Assembly (NCBI GenBank): GCA_002369315.1
Contig: DFDW01000018.1
Location: 21,726-42,059 of the forward strand
From: Ruminococcaceae bacterium UBA3818
Lineage (GTDB): Bacteria; Bacillota; Clostridia; Oscillospirales; Ruminococcaceae
Length of the DNA stretch: 20,334 nt
Direction: 5' to 3'
Shown: one piece after another, positions 1-6,582 of the stretch
How positions within the stretch are numbered: the stretch's first letter is position 1
How the letters are laid out: the number at the start of each line of letters is the position of its first letter
The notes under the pieces: generated by a model
The model's database searches: none
Told to the model about the DNA's origin: nothing
The model's input: only the letters and a program-made list of their open reading frames with translations
Position numbers and translations under genes: made by a program

Positions 1-265
1 CAAAATAGGTGCCGTGGCGGGCGGTATGGCCGATGTTGTCGATATCCGGGGTGCGGATGCACTTCTGGCAGGTGGTCACCCGGCGGTTGGGCGGGGTTTC
101 CATGCCGAGGAAGAATTTTTTCATCGGCGCCATACCGGAGTTGATGAGCAACAGGCTCTTGTCGTCAATCGGCACCAGCGGATAGCTGGGCAGACGGGTA
201 TGGCCCTTGCTCTCGAAAAAGGCGAGAAACTGCTCACGCAGTTCGTTTAATCCGGTCCATTTCAT
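1..265 (-). CDS. alaS: Alanyl-tRNA synthetase, N-terminal fragment (runs off window start)
   Basis: Alanyl-tRNA synthetase charges tRNA-Ala with alanine in the cytoplasm. The reverse strand from the ATG at 265-263 reads MKWTGLNELREQFLAFF and continues for 88 codons to the window edge. It includes LLINSGMAPMKKFF and VTTCQKCIRTPDIDNIGHTA, the class II core hallmarks of AlaRS (motif 1 region and the TCQKCIR segment). An AGGA Shine-Dalgarno lies about 9 bases upstream of the ATG. The gene sits behind a T-box leader, as expected for a Gram-positive aminoacyl-tRNA synthetase, and is transcribed away from glpK. The C-terminal three quarters (rest of the catalytic, editing and C-Ala domains) lie outside the window. 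Confidence 0.96.
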   Translation of the reverse strand, partial: MKWTGLNELREQFLAFFESKGHTRLPSYPLVPIDDKSLLLINSGMAPMKKFFLGMETPPNRRVTTCQKCIRTPDIDNIGHTARHGTYF

Positions 266-304
266 GTTTGTTCATCCTGCTTTCTTTGTTATCATTTTCC
301 GGGC

Positions 305-549
305 GGACAAAAGAAAACGCCCCGTCCCAAGCTCTGGGACGAAGCGATCGCTCCGTGGTACCACCCGTATTACACCGCCTGAAAAAAGGCGACGTCACTT
401 TGCGGCCTGTAACGGGGCCAACCGTCGGCGCTTTTCACGCCGCTGCTCCAAGATGGCTTGTATCCGTGTTTTGGGAAAGCTTGCAGCCAAAGGCCTTCCT
501 CTCTAAAGGCAAAACGGGCGGACACTGGTCTTTTCAGCGCATTCTTACG
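305..549 (-). promoter_or_regulatory. T-box riboswitch leader of alaS
   Basis: The ~280-base untranslated leader of alaS carries the T-box core GGGTGGTACCACGG (353-366, minus strand). It is followed immediately by a factor-independent terminator (323-341) before the alaS ribosome site. T-box leaders read the charging state of a cognate tRNA: uncharged tRNA stabilises the antiterminator and lets the synthetase gene be transcribed. From the neighbouring gene the expected ligand is uncharged tRNA-Ala. The specifier codon (GCN expected) could not be placed with confidence by eye. The boundaries are the predicted transcription start near 549 and the end of the terminator T-tract. Confidence 0.87.
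310..341 (-). terminator. T-box leader attenuator terminator
   Basis: On the minus strand the arms CGTCCCA and TGGGACG pair around GAGCT (323-341). They are followed by GGGGCGTTTTCTTTT, a T-rich tail. It lies directly downstream of the T-box core and upstream of the alaS start, the standard place for the competing terminator of a T-box switch. Confidence 0.82.
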
Positions 550-555
550 TTTCCC

Positions 556-585
556 ATTATAAACACGGGCAGCGAAAAATGTCAA
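556..585 (-). promoter_or_regulatory. Promoter of the alaS T-box transcript
   Basis: On the minus strand TTGACA (585-580) and TATAAT (561-556) are separated by 18 bases. Both hexamers match the SigA consensus perfectly. Transcription would start near 549 and run through the T-box leader into alaS. Confidence 0.82.
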
Positions 586-673
586 TGGGGAAATTGCCGA
601 AAAGGCGCCTTTTTCCCCGCATACTTCCAACAGATTTTATCAAAACCGGACAGGTCCTTTTTCAGGATGCAAC

Positions 674-703
674 TGGACACCGCACCCTTTCTGCTGATAT
701 ACT
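674..703 (+). promoter_or_regulatory. Probable glpK promoter
   Basis: TGGACA (674-679) and TATACT (698-703) are spaced by 18 bases, and a TG at 695-696 makes an extended -10. Each hexamer is one base off consensus. The predicted start leaves a leader of about 40 bases with no obvious terminator hairpin, so no GlpP-type antitermination element is visible. Confidence 0.62.
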
Positions 704-749
704 GATAAAAACACAAAAGTTCAACCCAAACAGGCGAGGTGCAGGACAA

Positions 750-2243
750 ATGAAACAGTATGTGGTAGCGCTGGACCAGGGAACTACCAGTTCCCGTTGT
801 ATCATATTTGACAAAGGCCAGCATGTAATCGGCATGGCACAGAAAGAATATACCCAGTTTTATCCCCAACCCGGCTGGGTGGAGCATGATCCCACGGAAA
901 TTTATTCCTCCCAGTACGGCGTGCTGATGGAGGCGCTGGCGCAAACCGGCATAGCGCCGGAAGAGATCGCGGCCATCGGGATCACCAACCAGCGTGAGAC
1001 AACGATCCTGTGGGACAAAGCCACCGGCCGGCCGGTGTATAACGCCATTGTCTGGCAGTGCCGGCGAACCGCCGGGCTGTGTGAACAGATTAAGAAAGAT
1101 GCGGATTTGACCGCGTATATCAAGAAAAAGACCGGACTTTTGGTGGATGCGTATTTTTCCGCCACCAAAATCAAATGGATTTTGGATCAGGTGCCTGACG
1201 CGCGGGAAAAGGCCCGGCAGGGGGAAATCCTGTTCGGTACGGTGGATAGCTGGCTGATTTGGAAACTCACCGGCGGAAAAGTGCATGTCACCGATTACAC
1301 CAACGCTTCCCGTACGATGCTGTATAATATTGAGGACCTTTGCTGGGATGAAAGAATCTGCCGGGAACTGGATATCCCCATGGCGATGCTGCCGCAGGTG
1401 AAAAACTCCAGCGAGGTATATGGTACCGTCAATATCCAGGGAGTGCAGGTGCCGATTGCGGGCATTGCCGGAGACCAGCAGGCAGCCCTGTTCGGGCAGG
1501 CCTGCTTTGCCGAGGGTGAGGCCAAAAACACCTACGGCACCGGCTGCTTTTTGCTGATGAACACCGGAAAAAAGAAAGTACAGAGCAAAAATGGGCTTTT
1601 GACCACCATTGCGGTGGGACTGAACGGAAAGGTGAACTATGCGCTGGAGGGCAGCGTATTTGTCGGTGGAGCGGTGATCCAGTGGGTGCGCGATCAGATG
1701 CGCTTTGTCACCGAGGCAGCGGATACGGAGTACTTCGCCCAAAAGGTGGAGGACAACGGCGGCGTTTATGTTGTTCCCGCTTTTACCGGGCTGGGGGCGC
1801 CTTATTGGGATATGTATGCCCGCGGCGCCATTTTAGGCGTGACCCGGGGAACCAGCAGGGAACACATCATCCGGGCAGCGCTGGAATCCATCGCCTATCA
1901 GACCTGCGATGTGCTTCACGCCATGGAGGAGGATACGGGTGTAGCGCTGGAAAGCCTGCGGGTGGACGGAGGTGCTTCGGCCAACCGGTTTTTGATGCAG
2001 TTCCAGTCTGATATGATCGACCGGCCGGTGCTGCGGCCCGGCGTTGCTGAAACAACGGCGTTGGGAGCGGCGTTTCTGGCAGGATTGGCGGTAGGGGTAT
2101 GGCGGGATCTGGGCGAGATCCGCGCTACCTGGCAGCCGCAGGATCAGTACCATCCGCAAATGGAAAAGGCGCAGCGGCAGAAACTGCTGCGCGGCTGGCA
2201 CAAAGCCGTGGGCCGCGCGCAGAATTGGGCCGAGGAGAAATAA
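750..2243 (+). CDS. glpK: Glycerol kinase
   Basis: GlpK phosphorylates glycerol with ATP to sn-glycerol 3-phosphate in the cytoplasm, the entry step of glycerol use. The 497-residue product has the normal family length. It begins MKQYVVALDQGTTSSR, the FGGY-kinase phosphate-binding motif at residues 9-16. It also carries the WVEHDP segment, ITNQRETT, the GDQQAALFGQ loop and FTGLGAPYWD with ARGAILGVTRGT in the C-terminal half. The ATG at 750 was chosen because it restores the canonical N-terminus and has a GAGGTG ribosome site (736-741); the reading frame stays open further upstream without a family match. No glpF or glpD is adjacent, so the gene appears to be a single transcription unit ending at the hairpin at 2376-2416. 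Confidence 0.97.
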   Translation: MKQYVVALDQGTTSSRCIIFDKGQHVIGMAQKEYTQFYPQPGWVEHDPTEIYSSQYGVLMEALAQTGIAPEEIAAIGITNQRETTILWDKATGRPVYNAIVWQCRRTAGLCEQIKKDADLTAYIKKKTGLLVDAYFSATKIKWILDQVPDAREKARQGEILFGTVDSWLIWKLTGGKVHVTDYTNASRTMLYNIEDLCWDERICRELDIPMAMLPQVKNSSEVYGTVNIQGVQVPIAGIAGDQQAALFGQACFAEGEAKNTYGTGCFLLMNTGKKKVQSKNGLLTTIAVGLNGKVNYALEGSVFVGGAVIQWVRDQMRFVTEAADTEYFAQKVEDNGGVYVVPAFTGLGAPYWDMYARGAILGVTRGTSREHIIRAALESIAYQTCDVLHAMEEDTGVALESLRVDGGASANRFLMQFQSDMIDRPVLRPGVAETTALGAAFLAGLAVGVWRDLGEIRATWQPQDQYHPQMEKAQRQKLLRGWHKAVGRAQNWAEEK

Positions 2244-2587
2244 AAAAGAAAGTCCAGCGGCAGGGATTTATAAAACGGCATAAGCCCCGGCACGGCATCT
2301 GCGTCCGAGAGGGCTCGCTTTCACGCCACAAAGCGGCACCCAAAAGCAGAAACTTTCTGCCACCCGTACAGAATGAAAAGGCCCTGCAGGATTTTTGAGC
2401 CCTGCAGGGCCTTTTGTGGCTGTTTTTTTGTTTTGCCCCATTTATTTCGTCCGGGCGTTTCTTTTGCGTTTATCGTACACGCCGGTACCGATCATCCCGC
2501 GGCCGATACGGTGAGCAGAACAGCGCATACGGAAAGATTGCTGCTGACGCCGGTTTCGGGGTTCGGCTTGTTTTTTCCTTCTCCGTT
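2244..2587. other. Intergenic region after glpK and after the tetR-type gene
   Basis: These 344 bases lie between two convergent genes. Apart from the strong hairpin at 2376-2416 I see no credible gene. The short open frames lack ribosome sites and have low-complexity, shadow-like translations. Confidence 0.6.
2376..2416. terminator. Bidirectional terminator between glpK and the tetR-type gene
   Basis: Perfect long inverted repeat: AAGGCCCTGCAGG (to 2390) pairs with CCTGCAGGGCCTT (from 2401) around a 10-base loop. It is preceded by an A-run and followed by a T-run, so it can act on both strands for the convergent genes. Confidence 0.86.
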
Positions 2588-3292
2588 TTATTTCTCCGGC
2601 GGCAGCAGGCCGTCCAGCGAAAATTCATAGCGCATGGCAAGCTGCCGGAACAGCTCCTCCATAACCTTTTGGGCAATGCCGTGAATATCCAGACCCGCAA
2701 GAAAAGCGAGAACCTTTTGCAGTTCTTCTTCCGGCACCTTGTAGCCCCGCAGCGACAGGGTCAGGAATTTCTCCAGCTTGCGCTCCAGCGGGAAATCCTC
2801 CGTACAGGGGCTGGCCATATATCCCCGCATCAGACCCGCCGTACCAAGTTCCAGCTCGTAAAAATCCTGCTCGGTCAGCCCGGGCTGATACGGGCCGAAG
2901 ATGTCGTGCAGTTCCTTTGCCGTGGCGCGCTGGATATGGTCCAGCAGGCGTTTCTGGGTGTAGGCCTCCAGATAGATCTGCCGCAGATTTTCGTTCAGCT
3001 CGGTCAGCGTGATCTGCAGCGCGGTTTCCGCCGCGTAGACATACGCCGGCGGCAGCGCGGCCCCCACAACGCTTCTGGCCACACCAAACTGGTTTTCAAA
3101 CATGAAGTCCACCAGCTCCAGCAAAACGCCGTCTTTGCTGAGGAAAAGGTTCTGAAAGCTGCTGGAAGAGACCTGTGCTTCCTTCAGGATCTGTACCATG
3201 GTTGTCCGATGATATCCGTTTTCCAAAAAGAGCCGGACGCAAGTCTGCAAAATCCGCTTTTTCGTCCGAAGTCCGTCGCTTCGAATTGCCAA
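2588..3292 (-). CDS. TetR/AcrR-family transcriptional regulator
   Basis: This is a probable ligand-responsive DNA-binding repressor. Near the N-terminus, TKKRILQTCVRLFLENGY followed by TTMVQILKEAQVSSSSFQNLF is the typical TetR helix-turn-helix. The rest (about 170 residues) is an all-helical C-terminal region that fits a ligand-binding/dimerisation domain. I place the start at the TTG at 3292, giving 234 residues. It has a GAGGGTGAT ribosome site directly upstream, whereas the longer frame (257 residues from 3361) would start inside a near-perfect promoter (TTGAAG-17-TATGAT at 3361-3333). An intermediate ATG at 3337 also lies within that promoter. The target genes are unknown; no transporter is divergent from it. 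Family call confident, start less so. Confidence 0.85.
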   Translation of the reverse strand: MAIRSDGLRTKKRILQTCVRLFLENGYHRTTMVQILKEAQVSSSSFQNLFLSKDGVLLELVDFMFENQFGVARSVVGAALPPAYVYAAETALQITLTELNENLRQIYLEAYTQKRLLDHIQRATAKELHDIFGPYQPGLTEQDFYELELGTAGLMRGYMASPCTEDFPLERKLEKFLTLSLRGYKVPEEELQKVLAFLAGLDIHGIAQKVMEELFRQLAMRYEFSLDGLLPPEK

Positions 3293-3332
3293 TCCATCAC
3301 CCTCTGTCACATGATTATGGTTTACAAGCCAT

Positions 3333-3361
3333 ATCATAGCAGATTTGTATCCTTTCTTCAA
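3333..3361 (-). promoter_or_regulatory. Promoter of the tetR-type gene
   Basis: Minus-strand TTGAAG (3361-3356) and TATGAT (3338-3333) are separated by exactly 17 bases. Its position inside the longest open frame argues for a downstream TTG start of the regulator. Confidence 0.65.
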
Positions 3362-3435
3362 GATGGGACGATGATTCTTTCAAAAAATTTTCAGGCAGCG
3401 CCACGCGAAACGAAGAGGCAAATAGCCTTTTGGAG

Positions 3436-3672
3436 TCAGCGGTTTTGGATGTGAATTCCCGCTTCTTCCATTGTGTAAATGATATAGCGGATTTGCATCG
3501 CACATTCCTGATCGGTCAGCTTTTTATCCTCTAGAATATCCCGAATCTCTTCGATGGCCTGAAAACATTTCATTTCGACCAATTCGTTGGGATGGATCGA
3601 TAGATTAGGAAAAGTTACCTCTACCGGCGCGTTTTGCAAGCAGTTCCAAAGCAGTTCTTCGTATAAAGTCAC
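3436..3672 (-). CDS. Hypothetical 78-residue acidic protein
   Basis: I do not recognise this protein. It starts with GTG at 3672 behind a clear GGAGGG site, so it is probably translated. It is acidic, has no signal peptide or membrane segment, and is mostly predicted helical by eye (ELVEMKCFQAIEEIRDILED, then LTDQECAMQIRYIIYTMEEA). Three cysteines have no metal-motif spacing. It diverges from the small XRE-type gene at 3780 across a 107-base region with two matching inverted repeats, so the two are probably co-regulated. A partner or toxin role is possible but nothing in the sequence shows it. Confidence 0.7.
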   Translation of the reverse strand: MTLYEELLWNCLQNAPVEVTFPNLSIHPNELVEMKCFQAIEEIRDILEDKKLTDQECAMQIRYIIYTMEEAGIHIQNR

Positions 3673-3695
3673 GTGTTTCCCTCCATATTTCAGCA

Positions 3696-3720
3696 GAATT
3701 ACGTTTATATAACGTAATTC
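3696..3720. promoter_or_regulatory. Inverted repeat, operator candidate 1
   Basis: Perfect inverted repeat with 10-base arms, GAATTACGTT and AACGTAATTC, around a 5-base centre. The inner part is ACGTT-N5-AACGT. It overlaps the -10 element of the minus-strand promoter at 3717-3746, a position where a bound protein would block transcription. The same core recurs at 3755-3769. Confidence 0.75.
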
Positions 3721-3746
3721 TACTTTTTTCTTTATGATAATGTCAA
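3717..3746 (-). promoter_or_regulatory. Promoter of the 78-residue gene
   Basis: Minus-strand TTGACA (3746-3741) and TAGAAT (3722-3717) are separated by 18 bases, about 45 bases upstream of the GTG start. Operator candidate 1 begins inside its -10. Confidence 0.68.
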
Positions 3747-3754
3747 TTAAAAAT

Positions 3755-3769
3755 ACGTTATATTAACGT
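3755..3769. promoter_or_regulatory. Inverted repeat, operator candidate 2
   Basis: ACGTT and AACGT arms around 5 bases, the same core as at 3701-3715. It spans a TATATT -10-like hexamer (3759-3764) and lies 10 bases before the ATG of the XRE-type gene, consistent with autoregulation. No good -35 is visible for that promoter. Confidence 0.65.
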
Positions 3770-3779
3770 GGGGACGCGG

Positions 3780-4046
3780 ATGAAGAAAATAGACTATTAC
3801 GGAAATAAAAATATCATCGGCCGGCGCCTGGAAACGCTGCGGAAAGAAAAGGGGCTGTCGCAGGAGCAGTTGGCTGCGAAAATGCAGACGATGAACGTCA
3901 ACATCGACCAGCAAATGATCAGCAGAATCGAGCGCAATCTCCGCATTGTGACCGACTATGAGCTGGCCTGCTTTTGCCGTGTTTTGGGCGTAACGGAAAA
4001 AAGCATGCTGGAAGAGTTTTATAAAAACCTGGAGCAAAACGATTAA
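3780..4046 (+). CDS. Small XRE-type helix-turn-helix regulator
   Basis: This is an 88-residue single-domain DNA-binding protein. IIGRRLETLRKEKGLSQEQL followed by AAKMQ, then DQQMISRIERNLRIVTDYEL, is a standard Cro/C1-type helix-turn-helix filling most of the protein. No additional ligand or protease domain is present. The ATG at 3780 was preferred over the GTG 12 bases upstream because GGGGA precedes it at a normal distance and the GTG lies inside the operator-like repeat. It probably binds the two ACGTT-N5-AACGT repeats and controls itself and the divergent 78-residue gene (inference). It ends just before the terminator at 4089-4122. Confidence 0.88.
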   Translation: MKKIDYYGNKNIIGRRLETLRKEKGLSQEQLAAKMQTMNVNIDQQMISRIERNLRIVTDYELACFCRVLGVTEKSMLEEFYKNLEQND

Positions 4047-4088
4047 GAGCGGCCTGCAAAAAATGCTTGCCCACCGAAAACAGAAAAT

Positions 4089-4122
4089 AAAACAGGCGCG
4101 GAGGATATCCGCGCCTGTTTTT
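4089..4122. terminator. Bidirectional terminator between the XRE-type and surface-protein genes
   Basis: ACAGGCGCGGA (4092-4102) pairs perfectly with TCCGCGCCTGT (4108-4118) around 5 bases, with A-run and T-run flanks. It serves the convergent genes on both sides. Confidence 0.86.
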
Positions 4123-4144
4123 GCGAAAAAGCGAATGTTTTGGC

Positions 4145-5209
4145 CTATTTTCTCCGGGATTTTGCCACTGCAGCCGCGCCGCCGGTGGCGAAGAGCACGG
4201 CCAGCGCCGGGATGATCCCGATGAAGCCGGCGCCGCCGGTGGAGGGGTTGTCTTTGTCCGCACCGGAAACAAAGCTGCCGCCGGAAGAAGCGCCATGCAC
4301 CGCAGTGCCGTTGGGGATCCTGGTGTCAGAGATCACATAGCTGCCTAACTGTTTGGTCTGGATAGAGATGGTTTGCGCATCCCGGTCCAGATCATATTTC
4401 AGCGCGTACAATACGCCGTCCAGATAACGGTACAGATAGATCTCGTCATATTGGTCCAGAACTTCTCGGACATCCAGCGTCAGCCGGCCGGAGAAGTCAA
4501 AGGAGGGTTTGCCGCCGAAGCGCAGGAAGCGGAAATCCGCATCCGGGTATTGGTCAGAAATCTCCCGGATATTCTGAGCCGAATAGTGAAAATTGGCTGC
4601 GTCCTGGTCCAAAAGGCGAACATCGAACTGCCAGCCGCTGCCGGTAAAGGAAGCCTGACCGGCACCGGCGGCCTTTTGGATCGCAGCGAATTGCTCTTTC
4701 GTGATGACCGGAGCAGACAGATCGATCGCAGTGGACGCGCCCAGTTGGCTGTCATCTATGGCGGGATAGCCCACTTTCCACTGGACGGTGAGCTGGGACA
4801 GGGTATCGTCGCTGTTTTTCTTTTGCAGGGCTACGGTGTATTTGACTTCCTGGGTGGATACGGTGAAAATGTCCGCGGGCGTCAAGGACAGATACTGTTG
4901 CCGGCCGGATTCCAAGCGGCCTGCGTCGGCCATGGCGCCGGCGCCATCTTTGGCGAAAACCTTTATGCGGTAGGTTTCCATGTCCTCTACGGTCATGGGA
5001 CGGGCAGCGCCGCCGCCTTCGGCAATCAGCAGCGGAAAACGATATTCCTCGCCGGGATGCAGCAGGGCACTGCCATCGAGGGTCAGCCCATCGGCGCTGC
5101 CGACAGAAAGGGTTACGCCGGACGACCGGACAGGTTCGTCCGCAAAAGCAAAAGCGGTCAAAGAAGCGGCGGCCAAAGCCGCCAAGATAAACGAAAACAG
5201 TTTTTTCAT
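4145..5209 (-). CDS. Secreted surface protein with NPSTG sortase-type anchor
   Basis: This 354-residue exported protein has an unknown ectodomain. Residues 1-23 form a Sec signal peptide (MKKLFSFILAALAA, cleavage likely after AFA). At the C-terminus NPSTG (residues 321-325) is followed by a hydrophobic stretch of about 25 residues and the basic tail KSRRK. This is the layout of a sortase substrate, with NPxTG in place of LPxTG. The middle is polar, beta-rich by eye, with no catalytic motif I recognise, and resembles adhesin-like or Ig-like modules only in general style. GGAGGA precedes the ATG. No sortase gene is in the window. It lies downstream of, and in the same direction as, the MGMT-type gene with a 112-base gap. 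Confidence 0.82.
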   Translation of the reverse strand: MKKLFSFILAALAAASLTAFAFADEPVRSSGVTLSVGSADGLTLDGSALLHPGEEYRFPLLIAEGGGAARPMTVEDMETYRIKVFAKDGAGAMADAGRLESGRQQYLSLTPADIFTVSTQEVKYTVALQKKNSDDTLSQLTVQWKVGYPAIDDSQLGASTAIDLSAPVITKEQFAAIQKAAGAGQASFTGSGWQFDVRLLDQDAANFHYSAQNIREISDQYPDADFRFLRFGGKPSFDFSGRLTLDVREVLDQYDEIYLYRYLDGVLYALKYDLDRDAQTISIQTKQLGSYVISDTRIPNGTAVHGASSGGSFVSGADKDNPSTGGAGFIGIIPALAVLFATGGAAAVAKSRRK

Positions 5210-5321
5210 CGGGATTCCTCCGTGTTTGGTTTGACCTTTCGGTTCGATATCAAGCCTATCATGGAAAAACAGCCCGCTTCAATGCAAAGTATTTGCCAAT
5301 CCGGCGTATTTTTGCCAGTTT

Positions 5322-5621
5322 TTATAATCCTTCCCAGCGAAAGCGGGCAATATCTGCCTTCCCGTTGGGCAAAAAGGAAACGCCTTCCCCCATGAGCAGC
5401 GTTTTTTGCTGCGGCCAGTGGGGAGAACATCGGCCGTCGGCGGAGACGACCCGATGGCAGGGGAGCCTCTGAGGCGCGTGATGCAAAGCGGCGCCTGCCA
5501 GTCTGGCATGCCGCGGATAGCCCAGCATATCTGCCAGCTGCCCGTAAGTCGCCACCCGGCCGTATGGGATTTCCGCCACCAGTTCCCACACCCGTTCAAA
5601 AAAGTCCTCCCGGTCTACCAT
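5322..5621 (-). CDS. MGMT-family DNA alkyltransferase domain protein
   Basis: This 99-residue protein corresponds to the C-terminal DNA-binding domain of O6-methylguanine-DNA methyltransferases. VAEIPYGRVATYGQLADMLG is the conserved helix-turn-helix entry, and LPCHRVVSADG (Cys55) is the active-site motif. The alkyl-accepting cysteine is present, so it is not an ATL protein, in which that residue is typically Trp. The N-terminal ribonuclease-like domain of full-length Ogt/MGMT is absent, as in many short bacterial members. GGGGTGAG precedes the ATG. Either direct repair or lesion recognition is possible. Confidence 0.88.
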   Translation of the reverse strand: MVDREDFFERVWELVAEIPYGRVATYGQLADMLGYPRHARLAGAALHHAPQRLPCHRVVSADGRCSPHWPQQKTLLMGEGVSFLPNGKADIARFRWEGL

Positions 5622-5691
5622 GCTCTCACCCCGCTTTCTGTTTTTCAGTCTACAAAGCGGATGGAAAATGTCAAGTTTTGCGTTTAAAAAA

Positions 5692-5721
5692 TAGACAGGC
5701 CCGGGGGAAATATGCTATACT
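5692..5721 (+). promoter_or_regulatory. Promoter of the HAD/GNAT gene run
   Basis: TAGACA (5692-5697) and TATACT (5716-5721) are separated by 18 bases, about 38 bases before the ATG of the first HAD gene. Each hexamer is one base off consensus. Confidence 0.65.
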
Positions 5722-5759
5722 GGTCTGCGGAATTTTTGAATGAGGAATGGAGAAGCGTT

Positions 5760-6572
5760 ATGGAATACAAAATCTTGGTTTTGGATATCGACGGCACCCT
5801 GACCAACTCGAAAAAGGAGATCACCCCCCGCACCCATGCGGCATTGAAAAAAGCCCAGGAAAAAGGGGTAAAAATCGTGCTGGCATCCGGCCGGCCCACG
5901 TATGGCATTATGCCGGTGGCAAAAGAATTGGAGCTGGAACGCTACGGCGGATATATTCTGTCTTTTAACGGAGGGCGGATCATCAATGCCCAGACCGGCG
6001 AAGCGATTTATCAAAAGACCCTTCCGCCGGAAATGCCCGCGCTGTTATACGATATGTCCCAGGAATATAAGACCAATATCATGACCTATCTGGACGAAAC
6101 GGTCATCACCCCGAAAAAAGATGACAAATATGTAGAACTGGAATCCCGCATCAATAAAATGGCGGTGCGGGAGGTAAAGGACTTTAAGTCCTTCGTGAAT
6201 TTCCCGGTGACCAAATGCCTGATGGTGGAGGACGGGGATTATCTGGCCGAGGTGGAACAGAAAGTCAAAGCACGGCTGGGCGATACTTTAAGCGTACTTC
6301 GCTCCGAGCCGTTCTTCCTGGAGATCATGCCCAAAAACATCGACAAGGCCTATTCGCTGGGCAAGCTGCTGGAACATCTGGGACTGGACAAAGCGCAGAT
6401 GATCGCCTGCGGCGACGGCTTCAACGATCGGTCGATGATCGAATTTGCAGGCCTCGGCGTGGCGATGGCCAATGCCCAGGAGCCGGTAAAAGCCGTTGCC
6501 GACCATGTGACGGTGTCCAATGATGAAGACGGCGTGGCAGTGGTGGTAGAGCAGTTTATTCTGGGAGAGTAG
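5760..6572 (+). CDS. Cof-type HAD-IIB family phosphatase
   Basis: This cytoplasmic phosphatase probably acts on sugar phosphates or similar small phosphates. The 270 residues contain the HAD nucleophile motif LDIDGTLTNS (Asp9, Asp11), LASGRPTYG as motif II, and CGDGFNDRSMIEFAG (Asp219, Asp223) as the metal-binding motif IV. The central region fits a type IIB cap. The ATG at 5760 (GGAG upstream) gives the standard N-terminus; the longer frame from 5712 overlaps the promoter. The second HAD gene starts 10 bases after its stop, so the two are co-transcribed. The substrate cannot be read from the sequence. Confidence 0.92.
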   Translation: MEYKILVLDIDGTLTNSKKEITPRTHAALKKAQEKGVKIVLASGRPTYGIMPVAKELELERYGGYILSFNGGRIINAQTGEAIYQKTLPPEMPALLYDMSQEYKTNIMTYLDETVITPKKDDKYVELESRINKMAVREVKDFKSFVNFPVTKCLMVEDGDYLAEVEQKVKARLGDTLSVLRSEPFFLEIMPKNIDKAYSLGKLLEHLGLDKAQMIACGDGFNDRSMIEFAGLGVAMANAQEPVKAVADHVTVSNDEDGVAVVVEQFILGE

Positions 6573-6582
6573 GGATACGCTG

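Noticed and set aside
587..618. Inverted repeat GGGGAAA / TTTCCCC between the alaS and glpK promoters
   Set aside because: It lies upstream of both predicted transcription starts, so it is not an RNA element, and no regulator is implied by context.
582..1742. Long 386-codon minus-strand frame opposite glpK
   Set aside because: It is antisense to a clear glpK, has no ribosome site or family match, and is an artefact of glpK codon usage.
3436..4046. Toxin-antitoxin module (78-residue protein and XRE regulator)
   Set aside because: The genes are divergent, not in tandem, and the 78-residue protein shows no toxin motif. Kept as a regulatory pair only.
4373..5395. 340-codon plus-strand frame opposite the surface-protein gene
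   Set aside because: The minus-strand frame has a signal peptide, an anchor motif and a ribosome site; the plus frame has none.
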